64,000 nt of DNA, from NCBI GenBank assembly GCA_044220975.1, contig JBGAPZ010000020.1, forward strand, positions 1 through 64,000, written 5' to 3'. The first letter of the stretch is position 1. Every line of letters begins with the position of its first letter. Below, one piece after another: positions 27,325 to 35,199 of the stretch. The notes under the pieces were generated by a model, which saw only the letters and a program-made list of their open reading frames with translations, was not told where the DNA came from and made no database searches. The stretch is from SZUA-430 sp044220975. GTDB taxonomy: Bacteria > Pseudomonadota > Alphaproteobacteria > Micropepsales > Micropepsaceae. A program made the position numbers and the translations under genes.

Positions 27325-28064
27325 CGGAAGATCTGCCTGAGCTGCCGCTGGATCGCGAATGACGACGGCCGTCCAGCAAGCCCCTGCTCCACCGAAAAGC
27401 TCACAATCAGCATGTCGCCTTGAAGCGCGATCCCGGCGAACCGCGACTGCACGAACCGCACGCGATTGAGATAGTTAGAAAGCGCGTTACGTCCCGGCCC
27501 GGATCGCGACAAGTCGAACAACGCAGTCCCTGCATTGCGAATAGCGTCGAAGAGTATTCCCCGCGCACCCGGATCACCGGCGGCCGCATTCCAGTTCGCT
27601 TCAAACAGAATCTCTTTTCCCGTCTCTGCGCGCAGCTGCATCATGATGCGCCCCGCGATGTCGCGCACAAGCGCGATCGACGGCGGCGCCGGCAGAAGGG
27701 GCGGAACGACCCGATCGGGCGCCACTGGCGTGCCCCCGCGGATCGCCGGCGTGAACAGCGTCATACCGCCCAATCCAGAGATGCGCAGCACGACCTCGCC
27801 GTCGTCGCGCACGAGCAGGCGATCCCCGCCCGCGGCCGGTTGCCAACGCAAGACAAGAATCTCTTCCGACCCGTCAAACTTCAGCTTCGCAAGCTCACTC
27901 GACCGGTCGAGAACGAACCCGATCCGCGCGTACTCAGAGATGTAGTGAGCGACCCGAGGCGGCTCGCGGTCATAGGCGCGCGTCATCATCGCGCCGGCGC
28001 TAGTCAGCAAGGCGGCGACAACGATCAGAATGCGCGCAATCCACTGCAACGCCAGACTCCACAA
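27321..28064 (-). CDS. Hypothetical exported/membrane-anchored protein (possibly DUF4908)
   Basis: 247 residues. An N-terminal hydrophobic segment (about 5-27, WIARILIVVAALLTSAGAM) is a signal peptide or anchor. The rest is beta-rich, with a conserved-looking start VAHYISEYARIGFVLDRSSE and a Pro-rich linker near residue 120. The overall shape recalls alphaproteobacterial DUF4908 proteins, but I am unsure. No catalytic motif is seen. Convergent with the cupin gene; a 243-nt gap with an inverted repeat lies upstream. Confidence 0.65.
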   Translation of the reverse strand: MWSLALQWIARILIVVAALLTSAGAMMTRAYDREPPRVAHYISEYARIGFVLDRSSELAKLKFDGSEEILVLRWQPAAGGDRLLVRDDGEVVLRISGLGGMTLFTPAIRGGTPVAPDRVVPPLLPAPPSIALVRDIAGRIMMQLRAETGKEILFEANWNAAAGDPGARGILFDAIRNAGTALFDLSRSGPGRNALSNYLNRVRFVQSRFAGIALQGDMLIVSFSVEQGLAGRPSSFAIQRQLRQIFR

Positions 28065-28307
28065 ACGGTGAGGGAGCGGAACAACCGCAATTGGCCGTCC
28101 GCTGAGCCTTTCCCCGCATTGTCTTGAGGTCTGGTATTGCCTGTGATGATGGCAACAATGTGGTTCGATTAACGCAATTGCTCCTTGCGTTAATCACAGG
28201 TTACGGAGCGGCATAGCCCGCTTCGCGTCGCTAGGGCATTGGCCACGCGACTGAGGCATTCTTGCAACCCACGCGTGGCGCACGCGCACGCGCGAACGGC
28301 AACCGCC
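28065..28307. other. Intergenic region with a nested inverted repeat
   Basis: No gene is seen. At 28168-28194 a perfect 10-bp dyad ATTAACGCAA/TTGCGTTAAT surrounds 7 nt. An outer 8-bp dyad CCTGTGAT (28140-28147) and ATCACAGG (28193-28200) shares its last two bases with the inner arm. No T-run follows on either side, so it is more likely an operator or structured leader of the leftward gene at 28064 than a terminator. Confidence 0.5.
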
Positions 28308-29030
28308 TCAATACATATGTTGACCGCCGTTGATCGACATCGTCGAGCCCGTCACGAAGCCGGCATCGTCAGCGACGAGAAACAGCACGCCGCGCGCGAT
28401 TTCTTCTGCCTTGCCGAGTCGTCCGACGGGAATTTTCGCCACGATTTTCTCGAGCACGTTCGGCGGCACGGCAGCCACCATGTCCGTGTCGATATAACCT
28501 GGTGCGATCGCGTTGACGGTGATGCCCTTTGGCGCGCCTTCCTGCGCCAAGGCCTTCGTAAAGCCGTGAATACCCGACTTCGCCGCCGCGTAGTTCACCT
28601 GTCCATATTGCCCGGCCTGTCCGTTGATCGAGCCGATGTTCACGATGCGCCCGAAGCCGCGGTCGAGCATGCCGTCCCAGACGGCTTTGCACATGTTGAA
28701 GCAACCGCCGAGATTGGTGTCGAGCACTTCATCCCACTGCGCGCGCGACTGCTTCTTTAGCGTGGAATCCCGCGTGATGCCCGCGTTGTTGACGACGATG
28801 TCGACGGGCCCGAGTTTCGAGACCACTTCGGCCACGCCCTTCATGCACGCGTCGTAGTTCGCAACGTCCCACTTGAACACGGAGATGCCAGTCTTCTGCG
28901 CAAAAGCCTGCGCGCGCTCATCGTTCCCGGCATAGTTTGCCGCAACCTTGTATCCGGCTTTCTTGAGTCCCAATGAGATCGCCTCGCCAATCCCGCGTGT
29001 ACCGCCGGTGACAATCGCTACCCGTGACAT
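28308..29030 (-). CDS. phaB: Acetoacetyl-CoA reductase
   Basis: 240 residues, short-chain dehydrogenase fold. It reduces acetoacetyl-CoA to (R)-3-hydroxybutyryl-CoA with NADPH, step two of polyhydroxybutyrate synthesis. NAD(P) loop VTGGTRGIGEAISLG at the N-terminus, VVNNAGITRD (about 85) and the catalytic QVNYAAAKSGIHGF (Tyr and Lys, about 150). It ends INGGQHMY, typical of PhaB. It lies 24 nt downstream of phaA; no PHB synthase gene is in the window. Confidence 0.95.
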   Translation of the reverse strand: MSRVAIVTGGTRGIGEAISLGLKKAGYKVAANYAGNDERAQAFAQKTGISVFKWDVANYDACMKGVAEVVSKLGPVDIVVNNAGITRDSTLKKQSRAQWDEVLDTNLGGCFNMCKAVWDGMLDRGFGRIVNIGSINGQAGQYGQVNYAAAKSGIHGFTKALAQEGAPKGITVNAIAPGYIDTDMVAAVPPNVLEKIVAKIPVGRLGKAEEIARGVLFLVADDAGFVTGSTMSINGGQHMY

Positions 29031-29054
29031 GTCTCATCCTCCCGTTTTGTTTTG

Positions 29055-30230
29055 TTAGCGCTCGACGCAAACAGCGATACCCATGCCGCCGCCAATACAC
29101 AGCGTGGCAAGGCCTTTTTTCGCGTCGCGCTTCTGCATCTCGTGCAGCAACGTCACGAACACGCGCGCGCCTGACGCGCCTATCGGATGTCCGATCGCGA
29201 TCGCGCCACCGTTGACGTTCACTTTCGCCGGGTCCCAACCCATGTCTTTATTGACTGCGCACGCCTGCGCCGCGAACGCCTCATTCGCTTCGATCAGGTC
29301 CAGATCGGACGCCGACCATCCCGCCTTCTTGAGCGCCGCGCGCGATGCCGGGATCGGCCCCGTGCCCATGATCTTCGGATCGACGCCGGCTTGCGCCCAA
29401 GACTTGATCACGGCGAGCGGCTTCAGCCCGCGCTTGTCGGCCTCTTTCAGCGACATCAGCACCACGGCGGCCGCACCGTCGTTGATGCCGCTCGCGTTCG
29501 CCGCGGTCACCGTGCCGCCCTCTTTCAAGAACGCAGCGCGCAAATCCTTGATCGAATCGTAGGTCACGCCGTCGCGAATGTATTCGTCGGTATCGACGAC
29601 TTTCTCGCCCTTCCTCTCTTTGATGGTGACGGCGACGATTTCATCCTTAAACCTGCCGGCCTTCCGCGCGGCCTCCGCCTTGTTCTGCGAGGCGACCGCA
29701 AAACGGTCCTGTTGTTCGCGCGTGATCTGCCATTCCTTGGCGACGTTCTCGGCCGTGTTACCCATGTGATAGCCGTTGAACACGTCCATCAGCCCGTCCT
29801 TGATCATCGTGTCGATAAACTCAAGCGGCCCCATCTTCTGCCCCGCGCGTAGGTAAGCAGCGTGCGGGGCCATCGACATGGATTCTTGTCCGCCCGCAAC
29901 GACGATCGAGGAGTCGCCGTTGACGATCGCTTGGTGACCCAAAGCGACGGCGCGCAAACCCGAACCGCAAAGCTGATTGATACCCCACGCCGGAACTTCG
30001 ACGGGAAGACCCGCGTTGATCGACGCCTGCCGCGCCGGATTTTGCCCTTGGGCCGCGCTCAAGATCTGCCCCAGGATGACTTCGCTGACGTCCTTCGCGT
30101 CGACCTTCGCGCGCTTCAGCACTTCTTTGATTGCGACTTTACCAAGCTCGTGCGCTGGCAAAGCGCCGAACACTCCGTTGAACGAACCTACGGCTGTGCG
30201 TGCAGCTGCAACAATGGCGACGTCGGTCAT
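29055..30230 (-). CDS. phaA: Acetyl-CoA acetyltransferase (beta-ketothiolase)
   Basis: 391 residues, thiolase. It condenses two acetyl-CoA to acetoacetyl-CoA. The nucleophilic Cys is in NQLCGSGLRAVALGHQA (about 88), the His in AIGHPIGASGARVFV (about 350) and the second Cys in LATLCIGGGMGIA (about 380). AGGAG lies 12 nt before the ATG. It leads the leftward phaA-phaB operon and is divergent from phaR across 227 nt. Confidence 0.96.
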   Translation of the reverse strand: MTDVAIVAAARTAVGSFNGVFGALPAHELGKVAIKEVLKRAKVDAKDVSEVILGQILSAAQGQNPARQASINAGLPVEVPAWGINQLCGSGLRAVALGHQAIVNGDSSIVVAGGQESMSMAPHAAYLRAGQKMGPLEFIDTMIKDGLMDVFNGYHMGNTAENVAKEWQITREQQDRFAVASQNKAEAARKAGRFKDEIVAVTIKERKGEKVVDTDEYIRDGVTYDSIKDLRAAFLKEGGTVTAANASGINDGAAAVVLMSLKEADKRGLKPLAVIKSWAQAGVDPKIMGTGPIPASRAALKKAGWSASDLDLIEANEAFAAQACAVNKDMGWDPAKVNVNGGAIAIGHPIGASGARVFVTLLHEMQKRDAKKGLATLCIGGGMGIAVCVER

Positions 30231-30457
30231 GCGTGGGATCTCCTGAAAACGGCAAAAAGATTGAGGCCTGTTAAGATTGACATTGGCATGGGCGACGGCT
30301 GTCAGCCAAGCCGTTCCGCCATTTTTGAAGGAGATTTGAACGTCGTCAGGCGGGCTTTAACGCATCCGCGGTAGGAATAACCCGACATCTGGCGTATTAT
30401 GCTGCGCAACAAAAAGCGATTGCGGCGCAACATCGACCCGCACCTTGAGGCTCACGA
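30231..30457. promoter_or_regulatory. Divergent phaA/phaR control region
   Basis: These 227 bases hold no gene and must carry the promoters of phaA (leftward) and phaR (rightward). The phaR-proximal third has a pair of TGC-N3-GCA sites, listed separately. I could not assign -35 and -10 boxes with confidence. Confidence 0.5.
30400..30432 (+). promoter_or_regulatory. Candidate PhaR operator: two TGC-N3-GCA sites in phase
   Basis: TGCTGCGCAACA at 30400-30411 and TGCGGCGCAACA at 30421-30432 differ at one base and are spaced by 21 bp, two turns of the helix. The second extends to the dyad TTGC-N3-GCAA. PhaR/AniA proteins of alphaproteobacteria are known to bind CTGC-N3-4-GCAG-like sites near PHB genes, and the pair ends 25 nt before the phaR start. 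Autoregulation is inferred. Confidence 0.5.
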
Positions 30458-31060
30458 ATGACCGCTGCCCCTAGCAATGAACCCATCACGATCAAGAAGT
30501 ACGCGAACCGCCGCCTCTACAACACGGCGACCTCAAGCTACGTCACGCTTGATCACTTGTCTGAGATGGTCAAACACGGGCAGGAATTCAACGTCTACGA
30601 CGCCAAGTCCGGCGAGGACATCACCCGCTCGGTCCTGACCCAAATCATCTTCGAGGAAGAGGGCAAAGGCGGCCAACAACTGTTGCCGATCCAATTCCTT
30701 CGCCAGCTGATCCGCTTCTACGGCGACAGCATGCAAGCGCTCGTGCCTGGCTATTTGAACCTCAGCATGGACTCGTTCTCGAAGAACCACGAGCGTATGC
30801 GCGAACAGCTGACCTCGGCCTTCGGCGGCAAAGGCATGCTGAAAGAGTTCGAGGGCATCGCCCGCCAGAACATGCAGATGTTCGAGCGCGCGATGCGCAT
30901 GTTCACGCCGTTCGGCGCGCTCATGAAGACTCGTGACGAACAAGCGGCAAACGGTACGGCCGGCGAGCACACGGAAAGCGCCGACGAAGAGATCGCCGAT
31001 CTCAAGGCCCAGATCGAGACGATGCGCCGCCAGATCGACGATCTGGCAAGCCGGAAATAG
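30458..31060 (+). CDS. phaR: Polyhydroxyalkanoate synthesis repressor PhaR
   Basis: 200 residues. PhaR binds both DNA and PHB granules and represses phasin and PHB genes when polymer is absent. The N-terminal DNA-binding domain is unmistakable (IKKYANRRLYNTATSSYVT, about 13-31), followed by the PHB accumulation domain with QQLLPIQFLRQLIRFYG, a Met- and Phe-rich amphipathic part and a C-terminal coiled coil (ADLKAQIETMRRQIDDLA). GAGG lies before the ATG. Confidence 0.95.
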   Translation: MTAAPSNEPITIKKYANRRLYNTATSSYVTLDHLSEMVKHGQEFNVYDAKSGEDITRSVLTQIIFEEEGKGGQQLLPIQFLRQLIRFYGDSMQALVPGYLNLSMDSFSKNHERMREQLTSAFGGKGMLKEFEGIARQNMQMFERAMRMFTPFGALMKTRDEQAANGTAGEHTESADEEIADLKAQIETMRRQIDDLASRK

Positions 31061-31154
31061 CCTTACTTTCCCTTACGTTGGCTGAGCAACGGCCGCTTGC
31101 GCCGTGCCCTGCCGCTGTGCGTAATCTTTGGCAACCTTTTCTGCTGGAGCCCGC

Positions 31155-31694
31155 ATGACCTCGTTCAAGTTGCTGCCCCTGATCGCCATTGTGATGGCTG
31201 TTACCTCGCAAGCGGCCCTTGCAGCGAACGCGAAGGACGTGGCCCGGGCGCGCAAGTCGCAAAACTTCTCGCAGTGCATCCGCTGCGATCTTTCGGGCGC
31301 AAACTTCGAAGACCGCTTCTTTCAATTGGCTGTGCTCATCGAGGCAAACCTCTCGGGCAGCAATTTCGACGGCGCGAACCTCGCCGGCACGCAGCTAACC
31401 AACGCGAACCTGTCGAAGGGCACGTTCCGCTACACGAACTTCTCCGGCGCACAGATGCAAGGTGCCGACTTGCGCGGTGCAGACTTCCGGGGCTCGTGGT
31501 TCAACTGGGCTTGGTTCGCCGGCGCCAAACTCGACGGCGCCGACTTCACGAATGCGCATTTCGTCGGCGCCCAGCTTCAGGGCACCGATCTCTCCAAGGC
31601 AATTGGATTGACGTCTTCGCAGGTTCGCTCGGCCTGTGCCGACGCAAACACGAGGCTGCCACCGGGCGTCGAGCGCCCGTGGTGTCCGTACTAG
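31155..31694 (+). CDS. Secreted pentapeptide-repeat protein
   Basis: 179 residues. A signal peptide (about 1-25, cleavage near QAALA-AN) precedes roughly ten A(D/N)LxG-type pentapeptide repeats (LSGANFED, GANLAGTQLTNANLSKGTF, GADLRGADFRGSWF, LDGADFTN) that should form a right-handed quadrilateral beta-helix. A C-terminal loop carries Cys residues. Start set at ATG 31155 with TGGAG before it; TTG 31128 is an alternative. Export distinguishes it from cytoplasmic gyrase-protecting relatives. Role unknown. Confidence 0.85.
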   Translation: MTSFKLLPLIAIVMAVTSQAALAANAKDVARARKSQNFSQCIRCDLSGANFEDRFFQLAVLIEANLSGSNFDGANLAGTQLTNANLSKGTFRYTNFSGAQMQGADLRGADFRGSWFNWAWFAGAKLDGADFTNAHFVGAQLQGTDLSKAIGLTSSQVRSACADANTRLPPGVERPWCPY

Positions 31695-31912
31695 CTGTCG
31701 AACTGCCGGGCAAAGCTCTCAACCGGGCGGCCCAGCCACGCGACCACCTGCAACATCCCGTCGACTTCGAGCCTCCCGCCGCGTTCGGTGCGCGCGATCG
31801 TCGCAGCACTGACGCCGATCTCGTTCGCCACGTGCCGCCACGACATCGAGCGCGCCTGCCGTTGCGCATCCAGCGCCTGGTAGAGCGCGCGCGTGTCGAA
31901 GCGGAGCACCAC
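31691..31912 (-). CDS. Small XRE/Cro-type HTH protein
   Basis: 73 residues, essentially one helix-turn-helix: SWRHVANEIGVSAATIARTE (about 24-43) followed by a short dimerisation tail with WLGRPVESFARQF. The GTG start overlaps the stop of the VOC gene (TAGTG), and its own stop overlaps the convergent pentapeptide gene stop. A regulator translationally coupled to the VOC gene; target unknown. Confidence 0.8.
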   Translation of the reverse strand: MVLRFDTRALYQALDAQRQARSMSWRHVANEIGVSAATIARTERGGRLEVDGMLQVVAWLGRPVESFARQFDS

Positions 31913-32298
31913 TATTTCTTCGGCACCATGCAGAAGGCAACGAACTTGTTGCCATCGAGGTCGCGGAAATACCCGCCGTAGAAGCCGCTGTTGGCTTCCG
32001 CCGGACGGAACCCAGGCGCACCTTCGTCTTTGCCGCCGAGCGCCGTCGCTTTTGCGTGCACCTTCTTAACGTCATCGGGCGACCCGACGGCAAGCGCCAC
32101 CATTGTCCCGTTACCCGCGGTCGCAGCCTTCCCGTCATTGGGCTTGATGACCATCACTTGCGGACCTTTGCCGTTCGTCCATCCCGTCATGTGGTCGTTA
32201 TCCCAGCCACGCTTCGCGCCGATCTCGCCAAGTACGCTGTCGTAGAATTTACGCGCCCGCTCGATGTCGTTCGTACCCACGGTCATGTAGCCGATCAT
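31912..32298 (-). CDS. VOC-superfamily (glyoxalase/bleomycin resistance-like) protein
   Basis: 128 residues, two beta-alpha-beta-beta-beta units. It begins MIGYMTVGTNDIERARKFYD and ends YFRDLDGNKFVAFCMV, with the metal-ligand-type FRDLDGNK element. No substrate can be read. Co-translated with the small HTH regulator downstream. A second VOC gene lies at 49,468. Confidence 0.85.
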   Translation of the reverse strand: MIGYMTVGTNDIERARKFYDSVLGEIGAKRGWDNDHMTGWTNGKGPQVMVIKPNDGKAATAGNGTMVALAVGSPDDVKKVHAKATALGGKDEGAPGFRPAEANSGFYGGYFRDLDGNKFVAFCMVPKK

Positions 32299-32370
32299 GC
32301 TTGTCTCCTGCTCATTGTCAGAACGCGGGTTTTAGCTGCCCGGTGCAGGCAAAGCAAAGAACCCGTCGAG

Positions 32371-32793
32371 CTAGGCGATAGTCTCGCGGGAAGGCAGCGG
32401 TACGGTGGTGATATCCGTAGGGTGAGCGCCGGCGCGGTCACCGATCGCCCACTGCACGCCGATAAATCCGCCCTTCACGCGCGGCAAAAGCGCCAGCGCC
32501 AACACAACGATACTTGGCAAGACGATCGCGAGCAGCCACGCCAGCGGCCAGGTGAACACCGCATCGCTAAGGAGCAGCGGTCCGAGCACCAAATGGCCGA
32601 CGATGAGAATGGTGAAGTAGGCAGGTCCGTCGTCCGCGCGATACTGCGAGAGATCATGCCCGCACGAGGCACACGCTGGAACGACCTTCAGGTACGCGCG
32701 AAACAGCTTGCCGTCGCCGCACTGTGGGCAACGCCCGAACAGCCCACGCCTGAGACCTTCCCAAACGGAACGCTGCTGAAACGTTGTGGTCAC
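32371..32793 (-). CDS. DUF983 membrane protein with zinc ribbon
   Basis: 140 residues. An N-terminal double CxxC zinc ribbon (GRCPQCGDGKLF then PACASCGHDLSQY, about 20-46) is followed by two transmembrane helices (about 58-78 and 82-102, TWPLAWLLAIVLPSIVVLA). This is the DUF983 pattern; some members sit beside cytochrome oxidase genes, which are absent here. Role unknown. GTG start. Confidence 0.85.
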   Translation of the reverse strand: MTTTFQQRSVWEGLRRGLFGRCPQCGDGKLFRAYLKVVPACASCGHDLSQYRADDGPAYFTILIVGHLVLGPLLLSDAVFTWPLAWLLAIVLPSIVVLALALLPRVKGGFIGVQWAIGDRAGAHPTDITTVPLPSRETIA

Positions 32794-32853
32794 GAAAAAA
32801 CTCCCGGCGCTAACAACCGGGATGTAAGCACGTGCACTTGGAAAGCGCGTGCG

Positions 32854-34599
32854 TCAGTTCGTCCAGGGCTCGCGGATCTCGGGTTTGGAGAAGTGGAATC
32901 CCTGCAGATAATCCACGCCGAACGCGCGCAAAATGTCGGCTTCGCGCGCATCCGAAACCCATTCCGCGACGGTTTCGAGATTGAAGTTCTTGGCAAGGTC
33001 GACGAGCGTGCGCACGAAAATCTGATTGTCGCGGCTGTCGGCCATGCCTTTGACGAATGAACCGTCGATCTTGACCATATCGACCTTCAGCGATTGCAGA
33101 TTGCGGAACGACGTATAGCCAGCGCCGAAATCGTCGATCGCGACCTTCGCGCCGAGGGCGCGCACGCGGCTGACGAAACGCATGCTTTCTTCGATGTCGA
33201 TCAGCGCCGCCGTCTCCGTCAGTTCGACGATAAGCCGCGGCATGACGTCGGTGTGGTTCTCGAGGTAGGCGACGAAGGCTTCCAACGTCGGACGATCGCT
33301 GGCCGTCATCCCCGAAACGTTGAGCGAGAGGCGTGCGCCGCGATACTTCTTCAGTGCCGCAATCGTAAGCTCCATAACGCGTCGATCAAGCCGGCGCACG
33401 AGCCCCAACTGCTCGGCGACCGGAATGAAGTCGCCCGCCGCAATAACCTGACCCTCGGGTCGCGAAATGCGCACCAGGCATTCGTGTGCCACAGCTTCGC
33501 TGGTCTTGGCGTCGACGATGGATTGATAGGCCAGGACGACCCGGTTTTCGGACAACGCCGTGATGATCTGATCGCCGATCGCAACGGTGCGCTTGCGCAA
33601 CGACTCGCGCTGCGGCGAATGCGAATAGGCAGCATAGTTGTCGCGCCCGTGCGCCTTCGCACGATCGAGTGCTTCTTCGGCACGTGCCATGGCTTCTTGG
33701 CTGTTGCGTGCGTCCTGGGGCAACGCGACGATGCCGACAGACACGGTGACGCTGACCGCGCCGCCGCGTGTCGGCACCACGCGCGAACGGACAGCTTCGC
33801 GCAACACTTCGGTACGCTGGGCCATCTCGCCGGCCGTGCAGCGCTCCAAAATCAACCCGAACTTGTTGCCGGCTGTGCGGCCGACGACGCCGGCCGTTCC
33901 GATTATGTCTGCAAATCTGCGCCCGACCGCGACAATAACTTCGTCGGCGACGTCGAAGCCGTATGTCTCGTTGATGACCGCAAGGTCGTCGATCGCAACC
34001 ACGCAATAGGCAGCAGGCTCACGCTGCGCCGCCGCCTTCAATTCCAGATGCTGGGCCAACCGCTCGCGCAAGCGAATACGGTTCAAGTGCCCCGTCATTT
34101 CGTCATAGCTCGCAGCCCATTCAAGATGCGCCTCGCGAAGCTTGCGTTCCGTGATGTTGCGCACGGTGCCGACAATGCGCTCCGTCTGCCCGTTTTGGCC
34201 GACGAGGCACACGCCGCATTCCTCGACCCAAACCGGCGCGGCGCCCGCCTTCATCATGTACTCAAGGCGGAACGTGCCGCCGTCGCCCGGCGGTGTCAGC
34301 GCCAACCGAAGCCGAGCTTCCACTGCATCTTGATCGATCAAAAGGTGGAACGTCGCATCCCTCTCATAGTGCTCGAGTTCGCCGACGCCCAAATGCGCGC
34401 TCGGATCGCCGCTCCACACGATATGACCGTCGCCCGGCGTCCAGTCATAAACGACGTCGCCGCTTGCGGCGAGCGCAAGGCGCAGCCGTTCTTCCTCACC
34501 GAGTTCGGCGAGCTTTTGGACGGAGTTTGCCTGACGACGAGTGAACACGACCGTATTGCCCCCAACACATGCGAGCAGACGGGTTTCCCCTTCTCGCAT
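32854..34599 (-). CDS. PAS-GGDEF-EAL protein with a degenerate GGDEF site
   Basis: 581 residues, no transmembrane helix seen. A PAS/PAC sensor (about 35-155) precedes a GGDEF domain (about 165-325) whose active-site loop reads AGNKF instead of GGDEF, so cyclase activity is unlikely. The EAL domain (about 340-575) has ECLVR (fits ExLxR), LSLNVSG, VELTETA, AIDDFGAGYTSF, KIDGSFV and LQGFHFSKP, so phosphodiesterase residues look kept. Predicted c-di-GMP hydrolase under PAS and possibly GTP control. C-terminus is complete. Confidence 0.9.
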   Translation of the reverse strand: MREGETRLLACVGGNTVVFTRRQANSVQKLAELGEEERLRLALAASGDVVYDWTPGDGHIVWSGDPSAHLGVGELEHYERDATFHLLIDQDAVEARLRLALTPPGDGGTFRLEYMMKAGAAPVWVEECGVCLVGQNGQTERIVGTVRNITERKLREAHLEWAASYDEMTGHLNRIRLRERLAQHLELKAAAQREPAAYCVVAIDDLAVINETYGFDVADEVIVAVGRRFADIIGTAGVVGRTAGNKFGLILERCTAGEMAQRTEVLREAVRSRVVPTRGGAVSVTVSVGIVALPQDARNSQEAMARAEEALDRAKAHGRDNYAAYSHSPQRESLRKRTVAIGDQIITALSENRVVLAYQSIVDAKTSEAVAHECLVRISRPEGQVIAAGDFIPVAEQLGLVRRLDRRVMELTIAALKKYRGARLSLNVSGMTASDRPTLEAFVAYLENHTDVMPRLIVELTETAALIDIEESMRFVSRVRALGAKVAIDDFGAGYTSFRNLQSLKVDMVKIDGSFVKGMADSRDNQIFVRTLVDLAKNFNLETVAEWVSDAREADILRAFGVDYLQGFHFSKPEIREPWTN

Positions 34600-34766
34600 C
34601 CCTCCGACATTAAGGTTGCAACGCTTAAGAAAGCGGGAATTTGAGGCGCTTCGGATTGCGCCGGCATGGAAAACCCGTCGTTAAGATTAAAGCATTCCGA
34701 CTATCGAGTTTGGCACGCGCACTGCGTTGTTTCCCTGCGAAATGGAAGGCCTCCGGCCATCTTGTT
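34600..34766. other. Intergenic region with a sigma-54-like promoter match
   Basis: No gene is seen in these 167 bases. On the plus strand, TTGGCACGCGCACTGC (34710-34725) keeps the GG-N10-GC spacing of a -24/-12 promoter, but the only downstream sequence is antisense to the HTH gene at 34767-35198. Confidence 0.4.
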
Positions 34767-35198
34767 TCAATTCGGCGCGTACGGCGTATTTCGGCCGCGT
34801 CGAAAAGCGCCGGTCGCAACCACCTCCCGCTCAGGCTTAGGGAGCGCGGCCTTTCGGTAGAGGAGTCGCGACCGGCGCGTTGTTCTATTTTTGAGCTCCA
34901 CGAGCATCCGCTCGATCCGCGTCAACCTTTCGTTCATCTCGTCGAGCCGCTGGTTGATGGGTGCAGGCTCCGCCGGTATTGGCGTCGAAACGCCGGCCCG
35001 GCTCGCAACCTCCGCCGCGGCGGTCTTGAGATATGTGGCCAGGACCTGCACCTCGGCGCCGCGCAGTTCGCGCTGGTCCTTCCAAAGCTCCGCCACCTGC
35101 TCGTGCGAGAGTTTAAGCAACCGCGCGACGTCGTCCCGCGTTGCCCCCAACTCCTTCAACCGCGCGTCGAACCAAGCCTGATCGAAGAACAGTGCCAT
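34767..35198 (-). CDS. HTH/coiled-coil protein of unknown function
   Basis: 143 residues from ATG 35198. The first 65 residues resemble an XRE-like helical domain (FDARLKELGATRDDVARLLK, then WKDQRELRGAEVQVLATYLK); about 75-110 is a heptad-like coiled coil (INQRLDEMNERLTRIERMLV); the tail is very basic (KNRTTRRSRLLYRKA). It starts 1 nt after the enoyl-CoA hydratase stop, so the two are co-transcribed. DNA binding is a guess from the HTH and basic tail. Confidence 0.75.
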   Translation of the reverse strand: MALFFDQAWFDARLKELGATRDDVARLLKLSHEQVAELWKDQRELRGAEVQVLATYLKTAAAEVASRAGVSTPIPAEPAPINQRLDEMNERLTRIERMLVELKNRTTRRSRLLYRKAALPKPEREVVATGAFRRGRNTPYAPN

Positions 35199-35199
35199 C

